A stretch of DNA of 64,000 nucleotides from DATCMH01 sp036563505 (GCA_036563505.1 DATCMH010000025.1:124001-188000); one strand, 5' to 3'. Shown: positions 7,734-16,647, counted from the first letter of the stretch. Numbers and translations are program-made. The notes: a model not told the origin generated them from the sequence alone.

Positions 7734-8321
7734 ATGGCGCAGCCCGCGTTCTACGACGATCTCGATGCGTCGCTCCGGGAGGCCTGGCGCCTGCTCGCCC
7801 GCGGCGTCGTAGACCGCCGCTCGCCGTTCCATACGCCCGTAATCGCCACCATCGGCCGAGACGGCGCGCCCCGCGCCCGGATCGTGGTGGTGCGCGGCGT
7901 CGACGGCGAGGCCAGGACGGTTCGCTTCCACACGGATCGCCGCACCGCCAAGGCCGAGGAGATCGGGCGCGATGCGCGCCTCGCCCTGATCGCCTACGAC
8001 GCTCCGGCCAAGATCCAGATCCGCCTCGAGGGACGGGCGAGCCTGCACGCGTCGGACGCCGTCGCCGACGAGGCCTGGGTCGGCTCGCGTCCGTTCAGCA
8101 AGGTCTGCTACGGCACGAATCCGCCGCCCGGAACGGTCATCCCCGCCGGCGAGGGCTACTCCCTTCCCCCCGCGGAGGAGGTCGAGACCGGCCGGTCTAA
8201 CTTCTCGGCCGTTCTCCTGCAGGTGGAGAGCCTCGAATGGCTCTACCTCGACCGGGCCGGCCATCGCCGGGCGCGTTTCACCTTTGGCGCGGCGCCGACC
8301 GCAACTTGGCTCGTGCCTTAG
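7734..8321 (+). CDS. Pyridoxamine-5'-phosphate-oxidase-like FMN-binding protein
   Basis: 195 residues, ATG at 7734. The split-barrel FMN fold shows in VIATIGRDGAPRARIVVVRG, RFHTDRRTAKAEEI and ALIAYDAPAKIQIRLEG; the C-terminal W-L-Y-L-D-R-A-G-H-R-R-ARF matches the closing strand of the PNPOx-like family (Alr4036-type). True PdxH enzymes have a longer substrate-binding C-terminus that is absent here, so pyridoxal synthesis is not claimed. It probably binds FMN and reduces or oxidises a small substrate. Its 3' end overlaps the convergent metC gene by four bases. Confidence 0.82.
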   Translation: MAQPAFYDDLDASLREAWRLLARGVVDRRSPFHTPVIATIGRDGAPRARIVVVRGVDGEARTVRFHTDRRTAKAEEIGRDARLALIAYDAPAKIQIRLEGRASLHASDAVADEAWVGSRPFSKVCYGTNPPPGTVIPAGEGYSLPPAEEVETGRSNFSAVLLQVESLEWLYLDRAGHRRARFTFGAAPTATWLVP

Positions 8322-9511
8322 GCCGCCTTCGCATCCGCCGCGCGCAGACGCGCGAAGCCGGCATCGAGGTCGGATTTCAGGTCGTCGAGGTCCTCGAGAC
8401 CGATATGGAAGCGCAGGGTCGGCCCGCCCGGCTGCCAGCGCGTCGCTGTCCGGTAGCTCCCGCAGTCGAAAGGCACGACGAGGCTCTCGAAACCGCCCCA
8501 CGAATAGCCCATGCCGAAGAACTGCAGGTCGTCGAGCATCGCCGCGATCGCTGTCTGCGAGAACGGCTTCAGCACCACCGAGAAGAGGCCGGACGAGCCC
8601 TTGAAGTCGCGCTTCCAGATCGCGTGACCCGGATGGGTCTCGAGCGCCGGATGCAGCACCGCGGCCACCTCCGGCCGAGCAGCGAGCCAGCGCGCCATGT
8701 CGAGCGCCTGGCGCTCGTGCTCCTTCAGGCGAAGGCCCATGGTGCGCAGGCCGCGGAGGCCTAAGAACACGTCCTCCGGCCCGGCGCACATCGCCATGGC
8801 GTCGAAGGTCTCGCGCAGCTGCGGCCAGCAGCGCTCGTTCGCCGAGACGAGGCCGAGCAGGAGGTCCGAGCCGCCGGAGAGGTACTTGGTCCCGGCCTCG
8901 ATGGCGAGGTCGACCCCGCGCTCGTGCGGCGGAAAGAGGAGGGGCGTGGCCCAGGTATTGTCCATCAGAACCACCGCGCCGCGAGCGTGGGCGGCCTCCG
9001 CGATGGCGGGAATGTCCTGCATCTCGAAGCTCTGCGAGCCCGGCGCTTCGGTGAGAACGGCGCTGGTGTTCTCGCGCATCAGGCCCGCGATGCCCGCGCC
9101 GATCTCCGGCGGGTAGTACTCCGTCTCGACGCCGAGCCTTTTCAGCAGCCCGTCGCAGAAGATGCGCGTCGGGCGATAGACGGAGTCGGTGACGAGCAGG
9201 TGATCACCGGCCTTGACGCAGGCGAGCAGCGCCAGGGTCACGGCCGCGAGCCCTGAGGGCGCGAGCACCGTTCCCGCCGCTCCGGAAATCTCCGTCCAGG
9301 CCCGCTCCAGGGCTTCTGTCGTCGGCGTGCCCTTCGTGCCGTAGGTATAGCGGCCCCGGCGATGGTTGAGATCGTCGACGCTTGGGTAGAGCACCGTCGA
9401 GCCGCGGTAGATCGGCGTGTTGACAAAGCCGTGCTGGTCGGACGGATCGCGGCCCGCATAGACGAGGCGGGTGCGCTCGCTCATCGGACGGTTCGGGGGC
9501 TTGATGCTCAT
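8318..9511 (-). CDS. metC: Cystathionine beta-lyase (PLP-dependent, Cys/Met metabolism family)
   Basis: 397 residues, ATG at 9511 (MSIKPPNRPMSERTRL). Typical features include RGSTVLYPS, the YTYGTKGTPT segment with the Tyr that contacts the neighbouring active site, LMDNTWATPLLF, and the PLP lysine in AGTKYLSGGSD (K209). The late motif SWGGFESLV is characteristic of MetC as opposed to gamma-synthases. It cleaves cystathionine to homocysteine, pyruvate and ammonia. Where most relatives have H after SG in TKYLSGHSD, this has G. The upstream in-frame extension to 9649 lacks family similarity and is rejected. It is transcribed away from aapJ. Confidence 0.92.
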   Translation of the reverse strand: MSIKPPNRPMSERTRLVYAGRDPSDQHGFVNTPIYRGSTVLYPSVDDLNHRRGRYTYGTKGTPTTEALERAWTEISGAAGTVLAPSGLAAVTLALLACVKAGDHLLVTDSVYRPTRIFCDGLLKRLGVETEYYPPEIGAGIAGLMRENTSAVLTEAPGSQSFEMQDIPAIAEAAHARGAVVLMDNTWATPLLFPPHERGVDLAIEAGTKYLSGGSDLLLGLVSANERCWPQLRETFDAMAMCAGPEDVFLGLRGLRTMGLRLKEHERQALDMARWLAARPEVAAVLHPALETHPGHAIWKRDFKGSSGLFSVVLKPFSQTAIAAMLDDLQFFGMGYSWGGFESLVVPFDCGSYRTATRWQPGGPTLRFHIGLEDLDDLKSDLDAGFARLRAADAKAA

Positions 9512-9837
9512 GGGGCACAGGACCTGGGTTTGGGTCTCGCTCTTGACCCATCTGACCGCCGCCTTCCGCAAGGTCAACCCAAGCCTCGCGCACGCCTGCC
9601 CCGCGGCCGCGCTTGACCTCCCGGGCGCCATCGCATGAGATGCGCGCAAACGGCGGCAAGTCCGTTCAGGAACGGTCGTTTCGGCTCAAGCTCGACGGCG
9701 CCTTGACCCTCCGAGGCAGGTTTGCCAGACAGCGCGCGCCTCGGCGACAGTGAGATCGCCGTCTGTGCACGTCCGCACAGGAACAGGGTCGCGGCCCGCC
9801 CCGGGCCGCGTGACAACAGAGTGGGAGACTTCACATA
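9512..9837. promoter_or_regulatory. Divergent intergenic region metC / aapJ with two inverted repeats
   Basis: 326 bp without a gene. Toward aapJ it holds an inverted repeat CTGTGC-N6-GCACAG (9763-9780) and a GC-rich hairpin GCGGCCCG-CCC-CGGGCCGC (9791-9809) in the likely leader, then GGGAG (9821-9825) as ribosome site before the ATG at 9838. TTGACC hexamers occur near 9543 and 9613 and could be part of metC or aapJ promoters, but no convincing -10 was found. The first inverted repeat is a reasonable operator candidate; no regulator can be named. Confidence 0.45.
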
Positions 9838-10857
9838 ATGAAACGGGCCATCGTCTCGATCGCCTTCGGCCTCGCCGCGGCCGTCGCCGCCACGGGCGCC
9901 TCGGCGCAAGCTACCCTCAACAACGTCAAGCAGAAGGGCTTCCTGGCCTGCGGCTCAAACCCGAGCCTCGCCGGCTTCGGCGTGCCGGACGCGCAGGGCA
10001 ACTGGACCGGCCTCGACGTTGATTTCTGCCGCGCCCTGTCGGCGGCGATCTTCAACGACCCGACCAAGGTGCGCTTCATCCCGCTCTCGGCGAAGGACCG
10101 CTTCACGGCGCTCCAGTCGGGCGAGGTGGACGTGCTCGCCCGCAACTCCACGTGGACGATGTCGCGCGACACGCAGCTCGGCCTCGAATTCCCGGCCATC
10201 AACTACTATGACGGCCAGGGCTTCATGGTGCGCAAGAAGCTCGGCGTTTCCTCGGCCAAGGAACTCAACGGCGCCTCCGTCTGCACGCAGCAGGGCACCA
10301 CGACCGAGCTCAACCTCGCCGACTTCTTCCGCGCCAACAACCTGAAGTACGAAGTCGTGGCCTTCGCCACGGCGGATGAGACCTTCAAGGCCTACGATTC
10401 CGGCCGCTGCGACGCCTTCACGACGGACGCCTCGGGCCTCTACGCCGAGCGACTGCGCGCCACGAACCCGGACGAGCACGTCGTGCTGCCGGAGATCATC
10501 TCCAAGGAGCCGCTTGGACCGGCGGTGCGCCACGGCGACAACCAGTGGGCCGACATCGTGCGCTGGACGCACTACGCCCAGGTCAGCGCCGAGGAGCTCG
10601 GCGTGACGAAGGCGAACGTCGACCAGATGCGGGGCTCGGACAACCCCGAGATCAAGCGCCTGCTCGGCAGCGAGGGCAAGTACGGCGAGGCGATCGGCCT
10701 GACCAACGATTGGGCCTACCGCATCATCAAGCTCGTCGGCAATTACGGCGAGGTCTTCGACAAGAACGTCGGCAACGGCTCGCCGCTCAAGATCCAGCGC
10801 GGCCAGAACGCGCTCTGGTCGAAGGGCGGCCAGCAATATGCCATCCCGGTTCGCTAA
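9838..10857 (+). CDS. aapJ: General L-amino-acid ABC transporter, periplasmic binding protein
   Basis: 339 residues. A signal peptide (MKRAIVSIAFGLAAAVAAT) is cut after ASAQ near residue 24. The mature protein is a full type II substrate-binding fold of the AapJ/BztA group: GFLACGSNPSLAGFG, WTGLDVDFCRALSAA, RFTALQSGEVDVLARNSTWT, and VCTQQGTTTELNLADFF. AapJ binds a broad range of L-amino acids for the AapQMP importer and, in rhizobia, also influences amino-acid efflux. It is the first gene of the cluster and is followed by a strong terminator before aapQ, which would allow it to be made in excess of the membrane parts. Confidence 0.95.
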   Translation: MKRAIVSIAFGLAAAVAATGASAQATLNNVKQKGFLACGSNPSLAGFGVPDAQGNWTGLDVDFCRALSAAIFNDPTKVRFIPLSAKDRFTALQSGEVDVLARNSTWTMSRDTQLGLEFPAINYYDGQGFMVRKKLGVSSAKELNGASVCTQQGTTTELNLADFFRANNLKYEVVAFATADETFKAYDSGRCDAFTTDASGLYAERLRATNPDEHVVLPEIISKEPLGPAVRHGDNQWADIVRWTHYAQVSAEELGVTKANVDQMRGSDNPEIKRLLGSEGKYGEAIGLTNDWAYRIIKLVGNYGEVFDKNVGNGSPLKIQRGQNALWSKGGQQYAIPVR

Positions 10858-10870
10858 GAACTGACTAGGG

Positions 10871-10906
10871 AAGAGGCGCTCGGAGCGATCCGAGCGCCTC
10901 TTTTTT
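10871..10906 (+). terminator. Rho-independent terminator after aapJ
   Basis: A 14-bp perfect stem (10871-10884 with 10889-10902) around a 4-nt loop, running into a T-tract that ends at 10906. It sits 14 bp after the aapJ stop and 94 bp before aapQ. It probably works as a partial terminator that lowers aapQMP expression relative to aapJ. Confidence 0.88.
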
Positions 10907-11000
10907 CCAGTTGCCGAACGATTGACGACGCACGACACTCGTCGGAACAGGGGTTGCGGCCACAAACAAGAATAGGCCGCCCGAGCGGGAACAGAGTCCA

Positions 11001-12203
11001 GTGCCCACCAGTGCCAGCACGCAAGCGCCGCCGAAAGTCTCTCCCTTCTACGACCCGAAAGTCCGCGGGATCGTCTACCAAGTCGTCCTCGTCTCTGCCG
11101 TCGTGCTCCTGTTCTACTTGGCGGCCTCGAACGCCGCGCGGAACCTTCAGGCGGCGCGCATCGCCTCCGGCTTCGGCTTCCTCGACAACACGGCGGGCTT
11201 CGACGTCAGCCAGTCCCTGATCCGCTTCTCGGCGGCGGGCTCAACCTACGGCCAGGCCTTCACCGTCGGCCTTCTCAACACCCTGGTCGTGGGGGTCATC
11301 GGCATCTTCTTCGCCACGATCCTCGGCTTCCTCGTCGGCATCGGGCGCCTGTCGAAGAACTGGATCGTCGCGAAGGTCGCGACCGTCTACGTCGAAGTCA
11401 TCCGCAACCTGCCGCTGCTGCTCCAGCTTCTCTTCTGGTACGTCGCGGTGCTCGCCGCGCTGCCGGAGCCTCGCGAATCTCTCAATATCGGCGCCGGCTT
11501 CTTCCTGAACAAGCGCGGCCTTACGATGCCGAAACCGATCTTGGATGATCGGGCCTGGCTGATCCCCGTGATGTTGAGCCTGGGCATCGTGCTGACGGTG
11601 GCCTTCCATCTCTGGGCGAAGCGCCAACAGGCGGCCACGGGCCGGCAATATCCCGTTCTGCTGACGGGATTGGCCCTGATCATCGGCCTTCCGGCGCTTG
11701 CCTGGATTGGTCTTGGCGTCGCCTCGCACAACCCGATCACCTTCGAGCTTCCCGAGCAGGGACGTTTCAACTTGCGCGGCGGCACCTCCTTGTTGCCGGA
11801 ATTCGTGGCGCTCTTCCTCGGGCTCACCACCTACACGGCAGGCTTTATCGCCGAGGTGGTGCGCGCCGGCATCCTCGCCGTCTCGAAAGGTCAGACGGAG
11901 GCCGCCAACGCGCTGGGCCTGCGCGCCGCGCCGACCTTGCGCCTCGTCGTGATTCCGCAGGCCATGCGGGTGATCATCCCGCCCCTGACCAGCCAATATC
12001 TCAACCTGGTCAAGAACTCGTCGCTCGCCGTGGCGATCGGCTATCCCGACCTCGTCCAGGTCTTTATGGGCACAGTGCTCAATCAGACAGGCCAAGCCAT
12101 CGAGGTCGTCGTCATCACGATGGCCGTCTATCTCACCATCAGCCTCGTCACCTCCTTCTTCATGAACATCTACAACCGCCGCGTCGCGATCGTGGAACGG
12201 TGA
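11001..12203 (+). CDS. aapQ: General L-amino-acid ABC transporter permease
   Basis: 400 residues from a GTG at 11001. It has the unusual length of AapQ/BztB permeases, with an N-terminal span, then YGQAFTVGLLNTLVVGVIGI, VEVIRNLPLLLQLLFWY and, after a long insert containing LPEQGRFNLRGGTSLLPEF, the EAA-loop region GFIAEVVRAGILAVSKGQTEAANALGLR. The EAA loop docks onto the AapP ATPase. The gene lies 94 bp after the aapJ terminator and 10 bp before aapM. Confidence 0.94.
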   Translation: MPTSASTQAPPKVSPFYDPKVRGIVYQVVLVSAVVLLFYLAASNAARNLQAARIASGFGFLDNTAGFDVSQSLIRFSAAGSTYGQAFTVGLLNTLVVGVIGIFFATILGFLVGIGRLSKNWIVAKVATVYVEVIRNLPLLLQLLFWYVAVLAALPEPRESLNIGAGFFLNKRGLTMPKPILDDRAWLIPVMLSLGIVLTVAFHLWAKRQQAATGRQYPVLLTGLALIIGLPALAWIGLGVASHNPITFELPEQGRFNLRGGTSLLPEFVALFLGLTTYTAGFIAEVVRAGILAVSKGQTEAANALGLRAAPTLRLVVIPQAMRVIIPPLTSQYLNLVKNSSLAVAIGYPDLVQVFMGTVLNQTGQAIEVVVITMAVYLTISLVTSFFMNIYNRRVAIVER

Positions 12204-12213
12204 GGGGCGCGCC

Positions 12214-13365
12214 ATGAACACCGCCGTCGACACCCTGACCTTCGTGCGGCGCGACCAGCAGGCCGCGCTGCCGCCGCCGAGCCTCGCCCGCGGACCTCTG
12301 GCCTGGATCCGCGAGAACCTGTTCTCGGGTCCGCTCAACTCGATTCTGACCCTGGCGGTCCTGGCCCTCCTCTTCGTCGCGATCCCGCCGGTTCTGCGCT
12401 TCGCCATCACGGACGCCGTCTGGACGGGGACCAACCGCGATGCTTGCCGCGCCGAGACCGCGGGCCGTGCTGTCGGCGCCTGCTGGGCCTTCGTCTTCGA
12501 TAAGATCAACTACTTCATCTACGGCTCCTTCCCGATCACCGAGCGCTGGCGCGTCAACGTCGTCTTCGCGCTCTTCGCGATCGGCGTTTTCTGGCTCCTG
12601 AACCTGCGCATGCCGCGGCGGGATCTCGGCGCCCTGTTCTTTTTCGTCTTCGTCCCGCTCGCGACCTACATTCTCCTCGTCGGCTCCGACACGCTCGGGC
12701 TGACCTACGTGCCGACCTCGCTCTGGGGCGGGATCCTCGTCACGCTCCTCGTCTCGGCCGTGGGCATCGTGTTCTCTCTGCCCTTCGGCGTGGTGCTGGC
12801 GCTTGGGCGGCGCTCGAAGCTGCCGATCATCCGGCTCCTCTCGATCATCTTCATCGAGTTCGTGCGCGGCGTGCCGCTCATCACCGTGTTGATCATGGCC
12901 AACACGATGCTGCCGCTCTTCCTGCCGGAAGGGATGAGCGTCGACCGGCTGATCCGCCCGCTCGTCGGGGTCGCGCTCTTCGCGTCGGCCTATATGGCGG
13001 AGGTGGTCCGCGGCGGCCTGCAGGCGATCCCGAAGGGCCAGTACGAGGGCGCGATGTCGCTTGGCCTCGGCTACTGGCGCATGATGATCCTCATCGTGCT
13101 GCCGCAGGCCCTGCGGATCGTCATCCCGGGCATCGTCAACACCTTCATCGGCCTGTTCAAGGACACGACGCTGGTGTCGATCGTCGGCATCTTCGACTTC
13201 ATCCGCACGATTGAGGCCTCCCGCGTCGACCCGAACTGGGCCGCGCCGACGGTGGCGACGACCGGCTACGCCTTCGCGGGCATCTTCTACTTTATCGTCT
13301 GCTACGGCATGTCGCGCTACTCGACCGGAGTCGAGCGACGTCTCGCGGCCGGCCAGAAACGGTGA
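12214..13365 (+). CDS. aapM: General L-amino-acid ABC transporter permease
   Basis: 383 residues starting MNTAVDTLTFVRR. The second permease of the pair: several N-terminal spans with an extended loop, then SLWGGILVTLLVSAVGIVFSLPFG, FIEFVRGVPLITVLIMA and the EAA loop SAYMAEVVRGGLQAIPKGQ followed by YEGAMSLGLGYW. A loop around residues 70-90 with two cysteines (RDACRAETAGRAVGACW) matches the periplasmic insert of AapM proteins. It ends in GTGA, overlapping a GTG four bases upstream of its stop that could start aapP. Confidence 0.94.
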   Translation: MNTAVDTLTFVRRDQQAALPPPSLARGPLAWIRENLFSGPLNSILTLAVLALLFVAIPPVLRFAITDAVWTGTNRDACRAETAGRAVGACWAFVFDKINYFIYGSFPITERWRVNVVFALFAIGVFWLLNLRMPRRDLGALFFFVFVPLATYILLVGSDTLGLTYVPTSLWGGILVTLLVSAVGIVFSLPFGVVLALGRRSKLPIIRLLSIIFIEFVRGVPLITVLIMANTMLPLFLPEGMSVDRLIRPLVGVALFASAYMAEVVRGGLQAIPKGQYEGAMSLGLGYWRMMILIVLPQALRIVIPGIVNTFIGLFKDTTLVSIVGIFDFIRTIEASRVDPNWAAPTVATTGYAFAGIFYFIVCYGMSRYSTGVERRLAAGQKR

Positions 13366-13370
13366 CCCCT

Positions 13371-14162
13371 ATGGCGAGCTCCACGATGACCGCATCCCCC
13401 ATGCCTGCCGCCACCGTCGACCCGACGGCCGAACTCGCCGTCCAGCTGATCGGCGTGCACAAGTGGTACGGCGAGTTCCATGTGCTGCGCGACATCAACC
13501 TCAACGTTCGCCGCGGCGAGCGCATCGTGATCTGCGGGCCGTCAGGCTCCGGCAAGTCGACGATGATCCGCTGCATCAACCGGCTGGAGGAGCATCAGCA
13601 GGGCCGCATCATCGTCGACGGGACGGAGCTCACGAACGATCTTAAGAAGATCGACGAGATCCGCCGCGAAGTCGGCATGGTGTTCCAGCACTTCAACCTT
13701 TTCCCGCACCTCACCATCCTCGAGAACCTCACGCTCGCGCCGATCTGGGTGAAGAAGATGCCCAAGAAGGACGCCGAGGAGGTGGCGATGAAGTACCTGC
13801 GCCGGGTCAAGATCCCGGAGCAGGCGAACAAGTATCCGGGTCAGCTCTCGGGCGGTCAGCAGCAGCGCGTGGCGATCGCCCGCTCGCTCTGCATGAGCCC
13901 AAAAATCATGCTGTTCGACGAGCCGACCTCGGCGCTTGACCCGGAGATGGTCAAAGAGGTGCTCGACACCATGGTGGGCTTGGCGGAAGAAGGCATGACC
14001 ATGCTGGTCGTAACCCACGAGATGGGCTTTGCCCGCCAGGTCGCTGACCGGGTGATCTTCATGGATTACGGGCAGATCGTCGAGATGAACACGCCCGACC
14101 AGTTCTTCAAGAACCCGCAGCACGAGCGCACCAAGCTCTTCCTGAGCCAGATCCTGCATTAA
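13371..14162 (+). CDS. aapP: General L-amino-acid ABC transporter ATP-binding protein
   Basis: 263 residues from the ATG at 13371; a GTG at 13362 overlapping the aapM stop is the alternative. Walker A is GPSGSGKST (56-64), the Q-loop is in VFQHFNLFPHLTIL, the signature is LSGGQQQRVAIARSL, Walker B is MLFDEPTSALDPEM and the switch His is in VVTHEMGFA. It is the energising subunit for AapQM and belongs to the polar amino-acid uptake (GlnQ-like) group. It is the last gene of the operon; a weak hairpin follows before the convergent sulfurtransferase gene. Confidence 0.95.
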   Translation: MASSTMTASPMPAATVDPTAELAVQLIGVHKWYGEFHVLRDINLNVRRGERIVICGPSGSGKSTMIRCINRLEEHQQGRIIVDGTELTNDLKKIDEIRREVGMVFQHFNLFPHLTILENLTLAPIWVKKMPKKDAEEVAMKYLRRVKIPEQANKYPGQLSGGQQQRVAIARSLCMSPKIMLFDEPTSALDPEMVKEVLDTMVGLAEEGMTMLVVTHEMGFARQVADRVIFMDYGQIVEMNTPDQFFKNPQHERTKLFLSQILH

Positions 14163-14175
14163 GCGGACGGGCGCT

Positions 14176-14198
14176 GTCCCGGGGCCGCGCCTCGGGAC
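14176..14198. terminator. Candidate hairpin between convergent aapP and sulfurtransferase genes
   Basis: GTCCCG (14176-14181) pairs with CGGGAC (14193-14198), extended inside by GGC/GCC with a G-T pair. It has no T-tract on either strand, so termination is possible but weakly supported. Confidence 0.35.
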
Positions 14199-14211
14199 GA
14201 TAGGCCGGCCT

Positions 14212-15057
14212 CTACTTGTCCACTTTCTCCACCGGCGTATCCTCCCGCGAGCCCCATTCCGCCCAGGAGCCGTCGTAGAGCGCCTTGGGCGGGCGGCCGA
14301 CGCTCTCCAGGGCGAGCGAGAGGATCGCGGCCGAGACGCCTGAACCGCAGCTCGTGATGACGGGCCGGTTCGGGTCGATGCCGGCGCGGTCGAGGGCGGC
14401 GCGCACCTCATCGGGCGCCTTCAGGCGTCCGTTCTCGACGATCTCCGGGAAGGGCAGGTTGAGGCTCCCCGGCATGTGGCCGGCCCGCACGCCGGGACGA
14501 GGCTCCGGGGCCTCGCCGCGGAAGCGGTCGGCCGGGCGGGCGTCGACCACCTGCGCCGAACCCTTCTCCAAGGCCTGACGCACCTGCGCGAGGTCCGCCA
14601 CGGCGGAATGGTCGAGCCGCGCCGTGAAGTGGCGCCGTTCCCGCGGGCGCTGCGGTCCGTCCTCGACGGGACGTCCCTCGACCGTCCAGGCCGGGAAGCC
14701 GCCCTCGAGGATGCGCACGTCCCGCGCGCCCATCGTGCGCAGCGTCCACCAGACTCGGGGTGCGGAGAACAGGCCTGCGCCGTCGTAGACGACGATCGTC
14801 ATGCCGTCGCCGATGCCGAGGCCGCGCATCGCCGAGGCGAAGGCCTCTGGTGAGGGCAGCATATGCGGCAGCGGGGAGGCCGCGTCCTTGATCGTGTCGA
14901 TGTCGAAGCGGATGGCCCCTGGGATGTGCCCGGCCAGGTACTCGGCCTGCGGATCCCGGTTCATCGTCGGCAGGTACCAGGAGCCGTCGACGACGACGAT
15001 CCCGGGCGCCCCGAGACGGTCGTGGAGCCATTGCGTGGAGACGAACGGGGAGGTCAT
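14212..15057 (-). CDS. sseA: 3-mercaptopyruvate / thiosulfate sulfurtransferase
   Basis: 281 residues with two rhodanese domains. The first (about 5-130) has DGSWYLP, AGHIPGA and FDIDTIKD; the second (about 155-275) carries the active-site loop CGSGVSA with the persulfide Cys at 237. CGSGV-(S/T)-A is typical of mercaptopyruvate sulfurtransferases, in contrast to CRKGVTA of thiosulfate-specific rhodaneses. It moves sulfur from 3-mercaptopyruvate to thiols or cyanide in the cytoplasm. It lies 43 bp downstream of the AlaX-type gene on the same strand and may be cotranscribed. Confidence 0.92.
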   Translation of the reverse strand: MTSPFVSTQWLHDRLGAPGIVVVDGSWYLPTMNRDPQAEYLAGHIPGAIRFDIDTIKDAASPLPHMLPSPEAFASAMRGLGIGDGMTIVVYDGAGLFSAPRVWWTLRTMGARDVRILEGGFPAWTVEGRPVEDGPQRPRERRHFTARLDHSAVADLAQVRQALEKGSAQVVDARPADRFRGEAPEPRPGVRAGHMPGSLNLPFPEIVENGRLKAPDEVRAALDRAGIDPNRPVITSCGSGVSAAILSLALESVGRPPKALYDGSWAEWGSREDTPVEKVDK

Positions 15058-15100
15058 GGGAGAAGAGCCTTCTGCGGCGCGGGCCGTTAGGGGCGGGACG

Positions 15101-15808
15101 TCAGGCGAGAGCGATGCGGACGCGGCGGTTCTGCTTGCCCTTCTTCTCGATGGCGGTCACCGCGACAGGGCCGATCTCGCCCGTGCGGCGCACATGGGTG
15201 CCGCCGCAGGGCTGCAGATCGATGCCCTCGATCGCGACGAGGCGGACGCGCCCCGTGCCGCGAGGCGGTTGCACCGACATCGTCTTCACGAGGCCCGGAT
15301 TGGCGTCGAGCTCCTCGTCGGTGATCCAGCGCTCCGTGACCGCGGCGTCGCGGGCGATCAGGGCGTTCAGCTTTTCGGTGACCTCGTCCCGGTCGAGCCC
15401 GGCTTCGGGGATGTCGAAGTCGAGCCGCCCCTCGCTGTCGCCGATGGCGCCGCCCGTTACAGGGTAGGGCAGGACGACGCTCAGGAGATGAAGCGCCGTG
15501 TGGATGCGCATGCGCGGAAAGCGCCGATCCCAATCGAGCCGCGCCGCCACCCGCTCGCCGACTGGCGGGGCCTCGGCCGCGCCGATCTGATGGACAAGAC
15601 GGGACCGGTCAGCGCCATAGACCGTGTTCGCAACGGGAATCGCGCGGCCGTCAGGCAGCTCGAGCCACCCGACGTCACCGGGCTGTCCGCCGCCCTGGCC
15701 GTAGAACACCGTCCGGTCGAGAACGACGCCGTTATCGTGGGCCAGCACGGTGGCCTCGCAGCTGCGGAGATAGGCGTCGTCGCGGAACAGGAGCTGCGTG
15801 GCGGTCAT
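15101..15808 (-). CDS. Alanyl-tRNA editing protein (AlaX type)
   Basis: 235 residues. This is a free-standing AlaRS editing domain, with FYGQGGGQPGD near residue 36, the zinc ligands HTALH (H103, H107) and CGGTH (C201, H205), and the intervening TMSVQPPRGTGRVRLV. It hydrolyses mischarged Ser-tRNA(Ala) or Gly-tRNA(Ala). Length fits the AlaX-M/L forms that have an N-terminal beta-barrel. Divergent from the ChrR-like gene at 15940. Confidence 0.93.
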   Translation of the reverse strand: MTATQLLFRDDAYLRSCEATVLAHDNGVVLDRTVFYGQGGGQPGDVGWLELPDGRAIPVANTVYGADRSRLVHQIGAAEAPPVGERVAARLDWDRRFPRMRIHTALHLLSVVLPYPVTGGAIGDSEGRLDFDIPEAGLDRDEVTEKLNALIARDAAVTERWITDEELDANPGLVKTMSVQPPRGTGRVRLVAIEGIDLQPCGGTHVRRTGEIGPVAVTAIEKKGKQNRRVRIALA

Positions 15809-15939
15809 TGGGATCCTCGCGGGCCGGCGAGCCTAAGAGCGCCGCGCCGCGCCGGCAAGGCGGAAGGCCGGCCGCGCGAACGCCGTCGAGCGTCGCCCCG
15901 GCAAGCTGATCCAGGGACCTGCGACACGCGTAGGGCTCA

Positions 15940-16647
15940 GTGGTCGAGCGATCCGCGACCGACGAGACGAGGGACCGGAACAGGGTGGCGAAGGGGACGG
16001 CCGAGATCGGCGATGCGCGCGACCTCGACGCGCTGCTGGCGGGCTACGCCGGCGGCAGCTTGAGTGCGCCGCTCCACGCCCTCGTCTCGGGGCACCTCGC
16101 GATGAATCGGTCGGCCCGCCGTTTCGTTGCAGCGCTCGAAGCGGCCGGCAGTGCTGAGCTCGAGGCGCTCGCGCCGACGCCCGTGAACGACCGCGACGGC
16201 AAGCTCGCGGCCATCTTCGGGCTCGAGCCCATCACACTCCCGGCCCGCGGCGAGACCAGGCCGTGCCGCACGATGCTGCCCGAGCCCTTGCGCCGCTATC
16301 TTGGACGGGAGCCCGCCGAGGCGGATTGGCGCGTGCTGATGCCGGGCGTCAGGCAGTTCCAAGTCGAGCGGGCAGGGGATTGCGAGGCGGCCTTCTACTG
16401 GCTCGAGGCCGGGCGCGCCGTGCCCCAGCACAGACATGCGGGGATTGAGATCACGCTCGTCCTCGACGGTGCCTTCGCGGACGGCGGCACGGTCTACGGC
16501 CCGGGCGAGGTGGCCTTGGCCGACGAGGCTGTCGAGCACAGCCCCGTCGCCGACGGGCGCCGCGGCTGCCTCTGCTTCACTGTGACGGAAGGGCCGGTGC
16601 GGCTGACAGGGCCGGTTGGATTGCTGCACCAGCTTCTGCGGCCGTAA
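15940..16647 (+). CDS. ChrR-like anti-sigma/cupin protein lacking the N-terminal zinc cysteines
   Basis: 235 residues from GTG 15940; a GTG at 15985 is another possible start. The N-terminal part (about 28-110) has the ChrR anti-sigma helical pattern, DALLAGYAGGSLSAPLHALVSGHLAMN, but where ChrR has H-x3-C-x2-C the sequence reads H52, N56, A59, so the structural zinc site appears lost. The C-terminal cupin (about 130-230) keeps possible metal ligands in HRHAGIEITLVLDGAF and EHSP. ChrR proteins restrain an ECF sigma factor RpoE in response to singlet oxygen. No sigma gene is adjacent; the next gene, an SDR, starts 9 bp downstream. Role unknown. Confidence 0.75.
   Translation: MVERSATDETRDRNRVAKGTAEIGDARDLDALLAGYAGGSLSAPLHALVSGHLAMNRSARRFVAALEAAGSAELEALAPTPVNDRDGKLAAIFGLEPITLPARGETRPCRTMLPEPLRRYLGREPAEADWRVLMPGVRQFQVERAGDCEAAFYWLEAGRAVPQHRHAGIEITLVLDGAFADGGTVYGPGEVALADEAVEHSPVADGRRGCLCFTVTEGPVRLTGPVGLLHQLLRP

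Noticed and set aside
13362..13370. GTG at 13362 as the aapP start
   Set aside because: Possible by the GTGA overlap, but the ATG at 13371 is the more usual start; kept as an alternative only.
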